Assembly: GCA_965197555.1 (NCBI GenBank)
Contig: OZ240213.1
Coordinates: forward strand, 62,001-126,000
Length of the DNA stretch: 64,000 nt
Direction: 5' to 3'
Source of the DNA: G965197555 sp965197555
GTDB lineage: Bacteria; Chloroflexota; Dehalococcoidia; Lucifugimonadales; UBA3495
Below the pieces are notes generated by a model. That model did no database searches. It was not told where the DNA came from and saw only the letters and a list, made by a program, of their open reading frames with translations. This document shows positions 27,223-35,325 of this stretch, one piece after another. The position numbers and the translations under genes are program-made. Positions within the stretch are counted from its first letter, which is position 1. Every line of letters begins with the position of its first letter.

Positions 27223-27994
27223 CGGGGCCTCCGGCCAGCCCGTGGCCGTGGGTCGGGACGGCCCCGAAGGGGCCGTAGAGCTCGGTCAGGACCTCCGGGG
27301 TCAGCACTTCCAGGGGCGACCCGCAGGCGCAGACGCGGCAGTTGAGGCACAGGCACTCGTCGCAGTAGTGGGCCAGGTGGTTGATGTCGTGGGAGGAGAG
27401 CAGAATCGTGCGGCCCTGGTCCCTCAGCTCCTGGAGGACCGTCACCAGGGACTCTTGAGAGGCGATGTCCACGCCGCTGAAGGCTTCGTCCAGCAGCAGG
27501 ATGTCGGCTCCCTGGGCCAGGGCGCGGGCAACGAACACCCTCTGCCGCTGGCCGCCCGAAAGTTCGCCCACCAGGGAACCGCGGCGCTCCCACATCCCGA
27601 CCTGGCGCAGCGCGTCCTCGGCGGCGGCCCGGTCGGCCCGGCCGGGCCGCCGGAACCAGCCGATCCGCCGCGTCCGTCCCAGGATGGTCACGTCCCACGC
27701 GCTCAGGGGCAGCCGCCAGTTGACCCTTTCGTGCTGGGGCACGTAGGCCACCAGCCCGCGCGTTTCTGCGGCGGACTTGCCGTGGACCAATACCCGCCCG
27801 GCCGTCGCAGGTAACTGGGATACGATGACGTTGAACAGGGTGCTCTTGCCCGCGCCGTTGGGGCCGACGACCCCCATGAGGCAGCCGGGCCCGGCGGTGA
27901 AGGAGACCCGGTCCAGGACGCGGACGCCGCCCCGGTCCACGGTCAATTCCTCGGCGGACAGGGGAGGGGCTGACGGTGGGGATGTCATGGCCAT
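27206..27994 (-). CDS. znuC: Zinc ABC transporter ATP-binding protein ZnuC (copy 1)
   Basis: 262 residues with Walker A 'GPNGAGKST' (about 44-52), signature 'LSGGQRQR' (about 145), Walker B 'ILLLDEAF' (about 165) and the switch His in 'LLSSHDIN' (about 200). Near the C-terminus 'YCDECLCLNCRVCACG' carries five Cys that could bind metal; the same cluster is in copy 2. It energises zinc import with ZnuB. ATG 27994 and ATG 27988 are both possible; the latter overlaps the znuA stop as ATGA. Confidence 0.92.
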   Translation of the reverse strand: MAMTSPPSAPPLSAEELTVDRGGVRVLDRVSFTAGPGCLMGVVGPNGAGKSTLFNVIVSQLPATAGRVLVHGKSAAETRGLVAYVPQHERVNWRLPLSAWDVTILGRTRRIGWFRRPGRADRAAAEDALRQVGMWERRGSLVGELSGGQRQRVFVARALAQGADILLLDEAFSGVDIASQESLVTVLQELRDQGRTILLSSHDINHLAHYCDECLCLNCRVCACGSPLEVLTPEVLTELYGPFGAVPTHGHGLAGGPDGHYH

Positions 27995-30267
27995 TGGAGC
28001 GCCTCTACGATGGTGCGCACATCGTAGCGCATGAGGTCGATGTACGTCCCGGCCTCTCCGCCCGGCTCGCCCAGGGAGCCTGTGTGAAGCCCGCCTATGA
28101 GCTTGGCGCCGGTCTCCTCCGCGATGCGCTTCGCCAGCCGCTGGGAATGAGACTTCTCAGCGAACACTGCGGGAACGCCCTCGTGTTTAATCGTCTCTAC
28201 CAGGTGGGCCAACTCCTGGGCCGTGGGCTCTACCTCGGTGGTGACGGGCATGACCGCGCCCACCACCTCGAAGTCGTAACGTTGGGCGAAGTACTGGAAG
28301 CTGTCGTGGGACGTAACCAGCAGCCGGCGCTCTTCCGGCAACCGGGCCACTTCCTGCTGTATCCAGGCGTGGAGCGCGTCCAATTCCCGGTTGTAGGCGG
28401 CGGCGTTGGCCTGGTAGAAGCTCCGGCCCTCCGGGTCAATGGTTGACAGTTGGGCCTCGATGACATTGACGGCCTGTTTCACCCGCAGGGGGTCGAACCA
28501 GAAATGAGGGTCCAGCGCGCCGTGGTCGTGGCCGTCGCCATGGTCCTTGTGCTCTTGGTGGCCGTGCTCCTCGTGTCCCCCGGTCTCCCCCGGGATGCCG
28601 ACGAAAGCGATCTTGGTGGGCTTCCCGGCGACATCCCAATGGCCGGCCACTTCCAGGTCGTGGGTATCCAGTTGCAGGACCTTGCCGCCCACCGAGTCGG
28701 TGATGAATATCGCGCCGGAAGCAGAGGCCAGGTGCGGCCGCGCCCAGAAGCCGGTCTCGACCGGAGAGGTGAGGAAGCCGGAATTGGACGCCAGCAGATC
28801 CGCGTCATGGGCGTCGTACATCCGCAGTTCGCCGTCGCTCATCACCACCAGCAGGGCTTCCCCGTCGTGGCTGAACGCGACCTGGATGGGGCGCAGCTCC
28901 TCGGTGGCAGGGATCAACTGCTCCATTGCGCCTTCCTCGGGCTCCACTAGGTACAGCCCCACCGCCGAACCGAGGGCGAAGAAGTGGTCCAGGCCGGGGT
29001 AGCCCCAGACGGAGGTGAGGCGGAAGTCCTCGGGCGACCCCTCCGGCGGGGCGACAAACACGTCGCCGTATTCGCCGTCGTGCGCTTCGAGCACCAGCAC
29101 TCCGCCCGTGCAGCCGAAGGCCGCTAGGTGGCCGTTGCCAGCGTCGCCGTGCAGGTCCGGGCATCCTTCAGCGCGGTACAGGACGTTCCCGTCCATGTCC
29201 CGGATTTCCGCGCCGATGGGGCGCCGCGCGTCGGGGTTGGCCGGAAAATCGGGATGTTTGATGGTGGTGGCGACCAGGTCATGCTCCAGCGGGACCGCCG
29301 CGCCGTGGTGGGGGCCAACGTTGAACCGCACCGGGACGTATGCAGCGCCCTGCTCTTCCAGTTCGTGCTCGTTGACCAGGACCACGTCGCCGGAGCCGTC
29401 ATAGAAGATGGCGGCCCACTCGCCGCCTACGTACAGATGGACCGGCCGGTCTCCCTCCAGGTCGACGCCCAGGCGTTGGGCCGGGACTTCCACCAGGTCG
29501 TGGTGGTCTCCGTGGGCTTCCAGGAAGATACCGCCGTCCAGCAGGTGCGCCGTGTTGGCGTCGCTGGAGACGGCGATAGCAAAGCGCCCGCTCTTGGTCG
29601 GATAAATGCGCCCGGCCCGTTCGACCAGGTCGAAGCGGTCCTGGGCCACCTCGCCTGATTCCAGGTCGATGACCGATAGCGCGCCCCTTTCGCCGTCCCC
29701 GATGAGCAGCCGGCCCAGGGCTTTCTCCGGCTCTTCATCGCCGTGTTCCTCGAAGATTTCCACGAAGTCGATGGGGTCAACCATGTCGCCCAGCGGAACG
29801 ATTTTGGCCGGGTCCCGGGCGGCGTTCTTCAGCAGGTCATCCAGCCAGTCGGCCTCCAGGGAGAGGCCGACGCTCAGCACCAGGTCGGCGTCGGCGACGC
29901 GGGTGATGTCCCTTGCGCCGGGCTGGAACGTGTGCGGGTCGGCGTTGGGCGGCAGCAGGGAGAAGACGTCCACCCGGTCCCGGCCGACGGCCTGCACCCA
30001 GTCCGCGACGATGTTGCTGGTGGTGACGATGCCGGTCTTGACCGCCGGGCGGGCGGCGCCGGAGACGGCGGGAGTTGCCGCCGGTGAGACGGCGGTTGTG
30101 GCGCTCTTCTGCGCCGGCGAGTTGCCGGAGGCGGCTGGCGCGGCTGGCGCGGTTGGCGCTGCCTGCGCCGGCGCGTCCGTTGCCGGTTCCTCGCCGCAGG
30201 CGATGGCGAGCAGCAGGATGGGCAAGATTACCAGGAGTCCAAGGATCCCAAGTATGGGCCGTAGCAT
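27985..30267 (-). CDS. znuA: Chimeric zinc receptor: ZnuA with an inserted AztD-like beta-propeller
   Basis: 760 residues, about twice the normal ZnuA length. Residues 1-24 are a lipoprotein signal ('LLLAIAC', Cys24), followed by an Ala/Pro/Thr linker. The N-lobe (about 76-175) has the ligand His112 in 'NADPHTFQP'. At 'IFEEHGDEEPEKA', where ZnuA normally has its His-rich loop, about 380 residues of beta-propeller begin (about 183-558). The insert resembles the zinc chaperone AztD: 'IGDGERGALSVIDLESG', 'EAHGDHHDL' (250-258), 'GPHHGAAVP' (318-326), 'CPDLHGDAGNGH' (369-380). The His-rich loop ('HEEHGHQEHKDHGDGHDHG', about 565-583) then resumes. The C-lobe follows with His588 and His654. It is expected to be anchored outside the membrane, gathering Zn2+ and passing it to ZnuB. 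A divergent Zur-like palindrome cluster lies upstream. Confidence 0.88.
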   Translation of the reverse strand: MLRPILGILGLLVILPILLLAIACGEEPATDAPAQAAPTAPAAPAASGNSPAQKSATTAVSPAATPAVSGAARPAVKTGIVTTSNIVADWVQAVGRDRVDVFSLLPPNADPHTFQPGARDITRVADADLVLSVGLSLEADWLDDLLKNAARDPAKIVPLGDMVDPIDFVEIFEEHGDEEPEKALGRLLIGDGERGALSVIDLESGEVAQDRFDLVERAGRIYPTKSGRFAIAVSSDANTAHLLDGGIFLEAHGDHHDLVEVPAQRLGVDLEGDRPVHLYVGGEWAAIFYDGSGDVVLVNEHELEEQGAAYVPVRFNVGPHHGAAVPLEHDLVATTIKHPDFPANPDARRPIGAEIRDMDGNVLYRAEGCPDLHGDAGNGHLAAFGCTGGVLVLEAHDGEYGDVFVAPPEGSPEDFRLTSVWGYPGLDHFFALGSAVGLYLVEPEEGAMEQLIPATEELRPIQVAFSHDGEALLVVMSDGELRMYDAHDADLLASNSGFLTSPVETGFWARPHLASASGAIFITDSVGGKVLQLDTHDLEVAGHWDVAGKPTKIAFVGIPGETGGHEEHGHQEHKDHGDGHDHGALDPHFWFDPLRVKQAVNVIEAQLSTIDPEGRSFYQANAAAYNRELDALHAWIQQEVARLPEERRLLVTSHDSFQYFAQRYDFEVVGAVMPVTTEVEPTAQELAHLVETIKHEGVPAVFAEKSHSQRLAKRIAEETGAKLIGGLHTGSLGEPGGEAGTYIDLMRYDVRTIVEALQWP

Positions 30268-30321
30268 AGTATCGTTCCTCCTTCAGAGTCTTGCGATTTC
30301 GCGTCTCAATTTCCTGTATAA

Positions 30322-30369
30322 TCAAGACTTAGTATCAATACAGGGCAAGTATTGATATGGAGTCTCATT
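30322..30369 (-). promoter_or_regulatory. Zur-box-like palindromes upstream of chimeric znuA
   Basis: TATCAATAC (30333-30341) and GTATTGATA (30349-30357) form a perfect inverted repeat. They can also be read as two degenerate 19-bp boxes (30322-30340 and 30351-30369), each sharing the GTATCAAT or ATTGATA half-site with the box before zur. They lie 55-100 bp before the znuA start, where a Zur repressor would block transcription. Confidence 0.65.
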
Positions 30370-30382
30370 CATGCCAAGAATT

Positions 30383-30838
30383 TTAAGGGCCCGGGGGCTT
30401 GTGGGAGGCGCAGTTGCGGCAGCGGCCGTAGACTTCCAGCCAATGCCCGCTGATCTGGAAGCCGTGGTCGGCGGAGGTGATGCGGAGCAGGTCCTCGATG
30501 TCGCACCCCGTAAGGTCTTCCGACAAACCGCACTCCACGCAAAGCAAGTGGTGGTGGTGGTGCTCGCGGTGGCTCAACTGGTAATGGAGGTCGCCGTCCT
30601 CCAGCAACACGCGGCACAGCACGCCGGACTCGACCAGTGTCTTGAGGGTCCGGTACACGGTGGCGCGGCCCAGGCGGGGCGGCAACTGCCGTCGCAGTCC
30701 TTCGGCGGTGAAGTGCCGCTTTTGCTCCCCGATGATCGTCGCCAGGATACGCCTGGGAGCAGTCGAGCGATACCCCCGCTCTTCCAGCGTGTCCAGGATT
30801 TGTTCGGCCACCGAAGGGCTCCGCTTTCTCACTGCCAT
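30383..30838 (-). CDS. zur: Fur-family zinc regulator Zur (copy 1)
   Basis: 151 residues from ATG 30838; the frame is open upstream to 30913 but that part overlaps the operator. The N-terminal winged helix includes 'FTAEGLRRQLPPRLGRATVYRTLKTL' (about 40-65). The regulatory-site region has 'LSHREHHHHHLLCVECG', the structural-zinc pairs 'CVEC' and 'CRNC', and 'HWLEVYGRC'. With Zn2+ bound it should repress the zinc-uptake operon. It is the first gene upstream of znuA on the same strand and has its own palindrome at 30859-30877, so autoregulation is likely. Confidence 0.9.
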   Translation of the reverse strand: MAVRKRSPSVAEQILDTLEERGYRSTAPRRILATIIGEQKRHFTAEGLRRQLPPRLGRATVYRTLKTLVESGVLCRVLLEDGDLHYQLSHREHHHHHLLCVECGLSEDLTGCDIEDLLRITSADHGFQISGHWLEVYGRCRNCASHKPPGP

Positions 30839-30858
30839 GATTGCGAGACCGAAACCTA

Positions 30859-30877
30859 ATTGATACTTCGTATCAAT
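30859..30877 (-). promoter_or_regulatory. Zur box upstream of zur (copy 1)
   Basis: ATTGATACTTCGTATCAAT is a perfect 8-3-8 palindrome ending 20 bp before the zur start. It is the best-formed member of the family of boxes seen at both zinc loci. Confidence 0.75.
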
Positions 30878-31510
30878 ATCGAATATTATACAACGGCGGC
30901 GCCGGGTCGTCAACAGGGAATTGCGGGGAGAAAATTGCGAAACTCCCCGGCTGAGCTTACTACCGCTGATGGGGGACGAATACCGTTAAAATTTCGGACG
31001 AATTCCGCTTACTCTCATTGGCCGATGGACCCTATCCACGCTATTTTTCTTCTGCCTCTTCGGCAGCTAAAGAGTTTCGCAATTTTCTCTGCGGGAGAGG
31101 CAGGGTCTTTCTATTCTCACTCTCCCTCGGATCAAGTCCGGGGCAAGCTCTGGAGGGAGAGGATGCTGACAGGGGTATGTATGGACTTAAAGTGGTCTGA
31201 GAGCTTGGAAAGCGCACGGGAATCCGGCATCTTGGTTGCAACGACAAAACCGGATGCTGGAGGTCTCCCATGCGCCTTCCCAGGGAATTGGTCATGGCCT
31301 AGCCGAGGCCACGTATGAAGGATGAAAATGAGGCGGCGCCGGTCGGTACAGAGGGCGGTTAGCATTGGCGCTGCGAGCCCGCGAGGGAATTTGCCCTGGT
31401 GACCAACAGGCACGTATGAATGTCGCCCCGCCTTGGCGGTGAGCACGCATGGCAATGTCTTGAGTGAGCTGGTCACCCACCGGACGGCAGCTCTAAGATG
31501 GAGCAGTCTC
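30878..31510. other. Non-coding stretch before the IS110 transposase, with an inverted repeat and candidate bridge-RNA region
   Basis: No convincing gene is seen. CTCTCCCTC (31120-31128) and GAGGGAGAG (31153-31161) form a 9-bp inverted repeat of a kind common between genes. The last ~190 bp (31318-31510) precede an IS110-family transposase. In characterised IS110 elements this left-end position encodes the structured bridge RNA that selects donor and target DNA. Short G/C-rich stems are visible (for example CCCCGCC-TT-GGCGGTG near 31425), but I cannot fold the RNA reliably. Confidence 0.35.
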
Positions 31511-32719
31511 ATGGATACTTTTCACCAACGATGCTGCGGCTTGGACGTGCATAAAAAATCGGTAGTGGCCTGTGCCATCACCCCGGAGGGCCGGGAAACC
31601 CACACCTTCCGCACCATGACCGGCGACCTGCTGGCCTTGGCCGACTGGCTCAAGGGGCGGGATGTGAGCCAGGTGGCCATGGAGAGGACCGGAGTTTACT
31701 GGAAGCCGGTCTACAACCTTTTGGAGGACGAGTTCACCGTGATGGTAGTGAATGCCGCCCACATCAAGGCGGTGCCCGGTCGTAAGACGGACGTGAAGGA
31801 CGCCGAGTGGATTGCCCAACTGTTGCAGCACGGCCTTTTGCGGGCCAGCTTCATCCCGGACCGGGCGCAGCGGGAGTTGCGGGAATTGACCCGCTACCGG
31901 CGCAGCCTGGTGCAGGAACGCATCCGGGAGGCCAACCGGATCCAGAAGCTGCTGGAAGGGGCCAACATCAAGCTGGCATCGGTGGCCACCGACGTGCTTG
32001 GAGTTTCGGGGCGGGCCATGCTGGCCGCTCTGGCCGCTGGGGAGGAAGACTCCCGGGTGTTGGCCAGTCTGGCCCTAGGCCGACTGCGGGAGAAGACCGG
32101 CGAACTGGAGCGGGCCTTGCGCGGTCTTATCGGACATCACCAGCGGTTCATGCTCACCGCTCAACTGCGTCATCTGGATTTCCTGGTCCAGGAAATCGAG
32201 CGGCTGAACCAGGAGGTGGCCCGCCGGGTGCATCCCTTTGAGGAAACGGTGGCGGCGGTGGACACTATCCCCGGGGTGGGACGGCGCACGGCGGAGGAGG
32301 TCGTGGCGGAAGTAGGCACGGACATGACGCGGTTCCCTACTGCGGAGCACTTGGCGTCCTGGTCCGGAGTGTGCCCTGGGAACAAACAGAGCGGGGAAAA
32401 GCGAAAACCCAGTCCAACACGGAAAGGCAATAACTGGCTGAAATCGGCTTTGGTTGAGGCAGCCAAGTCCGCAGGACGCACCAAGACCTACCTGGGCGCC
32501 CAGTACCGGCGGCTGGCTCGGCGTATCGGGGCCAACCGGGCGGCCATAGCCGTGGCCCATAGCATCGTCGTCATACTTCACCATGTCATCAAGTCGGGAC
32601 AGGGTTTCGTGGACTTGGGCCAACGGTACTTCGAGGAGCGGGACCGGGCCGCCATCACCCGCCAGGCCGTCCGCCGTCTGGAAGGTTTGGGACACAAGGT
32701 CACCCTGGCGCCTGCCTGA
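31511..32719 (+). CDS. IS110-family transposase
   Basis: 402 residues. The N-terminal DEDD RuvC-like domain shows 'CCGLDVHKKSVVAC' (Asp12), 'VAMERTGVYW' (Glu) and 'GRKTDVKDAEWIAQLL' (Asp, Asp). A coiled-coil linker follows. The C-terminal transposase_20 domain has 'VDTIPGVGRRTAEEVVAEVG' and 'LASWSGVCPGNKQSGEKRK'. I chose ATG 31511; the frame is open to 31433. It appears full length, so the element may be active. Element ends are not visible as terminal repeats, which is normal for IS110. Confidence 0.92.
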   Translation: MDTFHQRCCGLDVHKKSVVACAITPEGRETHTFRTMTGDLLALADWLKGRDVSQVAMERTGVYWKPVYNLLEDEFTVMVVNAAHIKAVPGRKTDVKDAEWIAQLLQHGLLRASFIPDRAQRELRELTRYRRSLVQERIREANRIQKLLEGANIKLASVATDVLGVSGRAMLAALAAGEEDSRVLASLALGRLREKTGELERALRGLIGHHQRFMLTAQLRHLDFLVQEIERLNQEVARRVHPFEETVAAVDTIPGVGRRTAEEVVAEVGTDMTRFPTAEHLASWSGVCPGNKQSGEKRKPSPTRKGNNWLKSALVEAAKSAGRTKTYLGAQYRRLARRIGANRAAIAVAHSIVVILHHVIKSGQGFVDLGQRYFEERDRAAITRQAVRRLEGLGHKVTLAPA

Positions 32720-32748
32720 ACAGGCTATTTTCATGGCAATGCTACCAG

Positions 32749-33996
32749 GTGCAGCAGGTCATTGAAACGCATTTACCTCACCTCACTCAGTCACAGTTGA
32801 CCGGCTTGGCCTGGTGGGTCTGCGGGACTATTCTGGCCGGGAGCGCCTGCCAGAATGCCGTCGCGTCCGCCCTCTCCACCCGGGGCAACCGGAACAACCT
32901 GCGTCAGTATCTCAGAGAGTGGTTGTACGACGGCGGCGACCGGGCGCGTCCCTGCAAGGCCGAACTGGACGTAAGTCTCTGCTTCGCGCCGCTGCTCAGA
33001 TGGGTCCTTGCGTGGTGGTGTTCCGGCCGGTTGGCGCTGGCGGTTGACCCCACGTTGAAAGGGGACGACACCACCGCCATCGTCATCAGCGTGGTCTACC
33101 GGGGTTGCGCCATTCCCGTGGCCTGGCGCATCCTGCGCGCCAACCAGCGCGGGGCCTGGATGGACCCGATAGTGGAACTATTGCAGGCCCTGGCCCCGGC
33201 GGTCCCCAGGGAAATGACCGTGGTGGTGCTGTGCGACCGGGGCCTGGCCAGTCCGAAATTGTGGAAACAGATAGTCGCTCAGAGCCTGCCCCCGACCACG
33301 ATCGGGGGGCTGGCATCCCTACATGAGGTATCCGAAAAACGTCACTTTCTGCGCCGAGGGCGGCCGGCGGCTGCCGGCGCGCGCCTTCGTTCCCCGTCCG
33401 GATACCGCATGGATCGGGAGGGGGACCGCCTTCGGCAGAGCCGCCGCCAAACGCCGTTGCACCCTGCTGGCGGTCTGGTACGTTGAACAGGAGGAGCCGT
33501 GGATCATCCTGACCGACCTTCCACCGGAGGAAGTTGGGGTGAGTTGGTACGCGCTCCGCTTCTGGGTCGAGTTGGGGTTCAAGCCTGCCCTCGGCCCCGA
33601 CCGGGGGGCGGTCAAGAGCCTGGGTTGGCAATGGCAGAAGACCCGTAGAACTGACCCGGCGCGGATTTCGCGGCATTGGTTCGTGTTGTCGGTGGCGACG
33701 CTCCTGACCCTGGCCTATGGGACCAGAGTGGAAGACGCCTATGACCGGAGGATGACCCCGGCAGCTTGCGAGCGCCGCCCAATGCCTGCCCCGTACTGGA
33801 TACGAGGGCGCTGTCGCCCACTCACCGCAGTAGCCGGGAGAAGCCGGGACGGACCGTCAGCGTAACCCGGCACGGCATCGCCTGGCTGAGGCAGTTGCTG
33901 CACCGGGGCCGGTCCTGGAGCCGGGTCTGGCTGCTGCCCGAACCCTGGCCTGAACCCAAGTCCAACCTGGAGGTCACCCGCCATGCTCCTGCATGA
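32749..33996 (+). pseudogene. DDE transposase (IS4-like), frameshifted at least twice
   Basis: Three frames carry one protein. The first (32749-33290) has 'LALAVDPTLKGDDTTAIVISV' (Asp) and 'MTVVVLCDRGLASPKLW' (Asp). The second (33323-33770) has 'WYALRFWVELGFKPALGPD' (catalytic Glu) and 'LGWQWQKTRRTDPARISRHW'. The third (about 33850-33996) has 'HGIAWLRQLLHRGRSWSR'. The breaks lie near 33290 and 33780-33850. It starts 30 bp after the IS110 gene, whose insertion may have removed its promoter. It is dead. Confidence 0.8.
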
Positions 33997-34253
33997 ACAC
34001 CCCATACATACCCCTGTCAGGGGGGCTAGTGTTCTAGGAATGCGGCGAGTGACGCAGGTCCCAATGGCGGCTGATAGCGCCGCTGCGCCAGCGACGAACG
34101 TTCCGGTATGTAGCCTGTCGAACGCCAAGCGAACATCTCCAAAATTCATTGCCCAAGGAACTCCACTTATTCTACACCCCATACCATATGAGACGTATAA
34201 ATATCACCCCTTTTTGTATATGAATCTTTGTACAATTTGCTCCCGGACGGTAT

Positions 34254-34688
34254 ATGGGGGCGGTCGTTTACGTGGTCAAGCCCTTCTCGCCGAGGGAGAT
34301 TGCGGCAAGAATCAGGGCGGCGCTGCGCAGGCGGGCCGCGCCGCATCTGGCCGAGCCGTCCGAACCCTACTCGCTGGGAGACCTGACCATCGACTACGCC
34401 GGACACCGGGTGTCGGTGGCGGGGCGTCCGGTGCGGCTGACGCCCACCGAGTACGGGTTGCTCTTCGAGCTTTCGGTCCACGCCGGGCGGGTGTTGACCC
34501 ACGACCAGCTGTTGCAACGGGGCTGGGGTCTGGAGAGGACCGTCGAACCCTGGCTGGTCCGGGAAGTGGTGAAGAGGCTCCGCCGCAAGCTGGGCGACGA
34601 TGCCCGCAACCCCGCCTACATCTACACTGAACCGAGGGTGGGCTACCGCATGGCGAAGGGGGAGGGGCCGGAGCCGGAGATGGCATGA
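34254..34688 (+). pseudogene. Response regulator C-terminal half (OmpR winged helix)
   Basis: The frame begins in the last strand of a receiver domain ('YVVKPFSPREIAARIRAALRRR') and continues through an intact OmpR-type winged helix ('VRLTPTEYGLLFELSVHAGRVL', 'YIYTEPRVGYRM'). The phospho-accepting Asp and the front of the receiver are missing. The upstream sequence is AT-rich and unrelated. It is a paralogue of the broken gene at 16374-17070. Confidence 0.75.
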
Positions 34689-34760
34689 CCGTGGCCGCCC
34701 CGCGCCCTGCTGCTGGCACAAGCCGCCTTCGGGCATCCCGGCTGCCTCCACAAACCGGAA

Positions 34761-34783
34761 GCCCCCGATGTGTCATCGGGGGC
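34761..34783 (+). terminator. Perfect 9-bp hairpin after the response-regulator fragment
   Basis: GCCCCCGAT and ATCGGGGGC enclose GTGTC. There is no T-run after it, so termination is uncertain. A similar C-run/G-run hairpin follows the other response-regulator remnant at about 16325-16347. Confidence 0.45.
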
Positions 34784-35097
34784 GTCTGCGGAACTCCATC
34801 CGCTACCGGAGTGGCAGGCCGCCCGTTTCCAGGCGGCTTTCGCCGCCGGGACAGGCCTATGGCTGCTTACAATGCCAGATTGAAGGTAATGGTGAAAGTT
34901 CTTGATTTTATCCAGCTAGGTGGGCCTAGGTGGAATCGAACCCACGGCCCAGTCGCCCATGAAGCACCGGCAAATCTTCCTCTAAGTGTCCCGTGGTTAC
35001 TGCTAGATTCTAACACTGCGGTGCCCACCTCTAACGACGCTAAAGCCGACTAACACGACCGCTCCTTTACCCTTTTTTCTACGACAAGTGCTCGTTA
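34784..35097. other. Gene-poor stretch with a tRNA-like 3' fragment on the minus strand
   Basis: On the minus strand, about 34966-34919 reads CGACTGGGCCGTGGGTTCGA then TTCCACC and GCCCACC. This resembles the variable arm, T arm and acceptor of a class II (Leu/Ser-type) tRNA. The T stem does not pair fully and the 5' half is not recognisable, so it is not a functional tRNA. A GGTGGGC that could pair with the acceptor lies 111 bases upstream, too far for a tRNA. Confidence 0.35.
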
Positions 35098-35235
35098 GAG
35101 GGCCTGCTTTACACGAAAGAGTTCCTGAACTCCGAGCCTCGGACATGGGTACAGGCGACGCCAGCGGGGCGTCGTGCCTTTGCCGAATATCTCTCCAACC
35201 TTGAGAGGGCGCTGAACTGGTCGCCGAGCACATAG
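35098..35235 (+). pseudogene. Duplicated C-terminal fragment of a winged-helix regulator
   Basis: The 45 codons read 'LLYTKEFLNSEPRTWVQATPAG' and 'FAEYLSNLERALNW', nearly the same as the end of the intact regulator at 36802-37116. Similarity also continues a little past the stop ('CTACTGGC...GGC-CGCG'). The DNA-binding half is absent. This is a partial duplication or a relic of an older copy. Confidence 0.7.
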
Positions 35236-35325
35236 CCGGCCGACAAGACCTGCGCGGCGATTTGCTACTACTGGCCAGGCGCGGAAACAGCTGGTGTCGG
35301 CGGCCGGGACCGGCGTGATGATTGG

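Noticed and set aside
27985..30267. Assembly artefact joining two genes
   Set aside because: Both junctions stay in frame, the insert falls exactly in the natural loop, and the His-rich loop is kept on the right side, so a chance misjoin is unlikely.
34919..35045. Possible tRNA or tmRNA gene on the minus strand
   Set aside because: The T stem does not pair fully and the acceptor partner is 111 bases away; no cloverleaf or tag peptide frame could be drawn. Kept only as a tRNA-like scrap.
34685..35053. 122-codon plus-strand ORF containing 'GGPRWNRTHGP'
   Set aside because: This phrase is typical of false ORFs read antisense to tRNA-like sequence.
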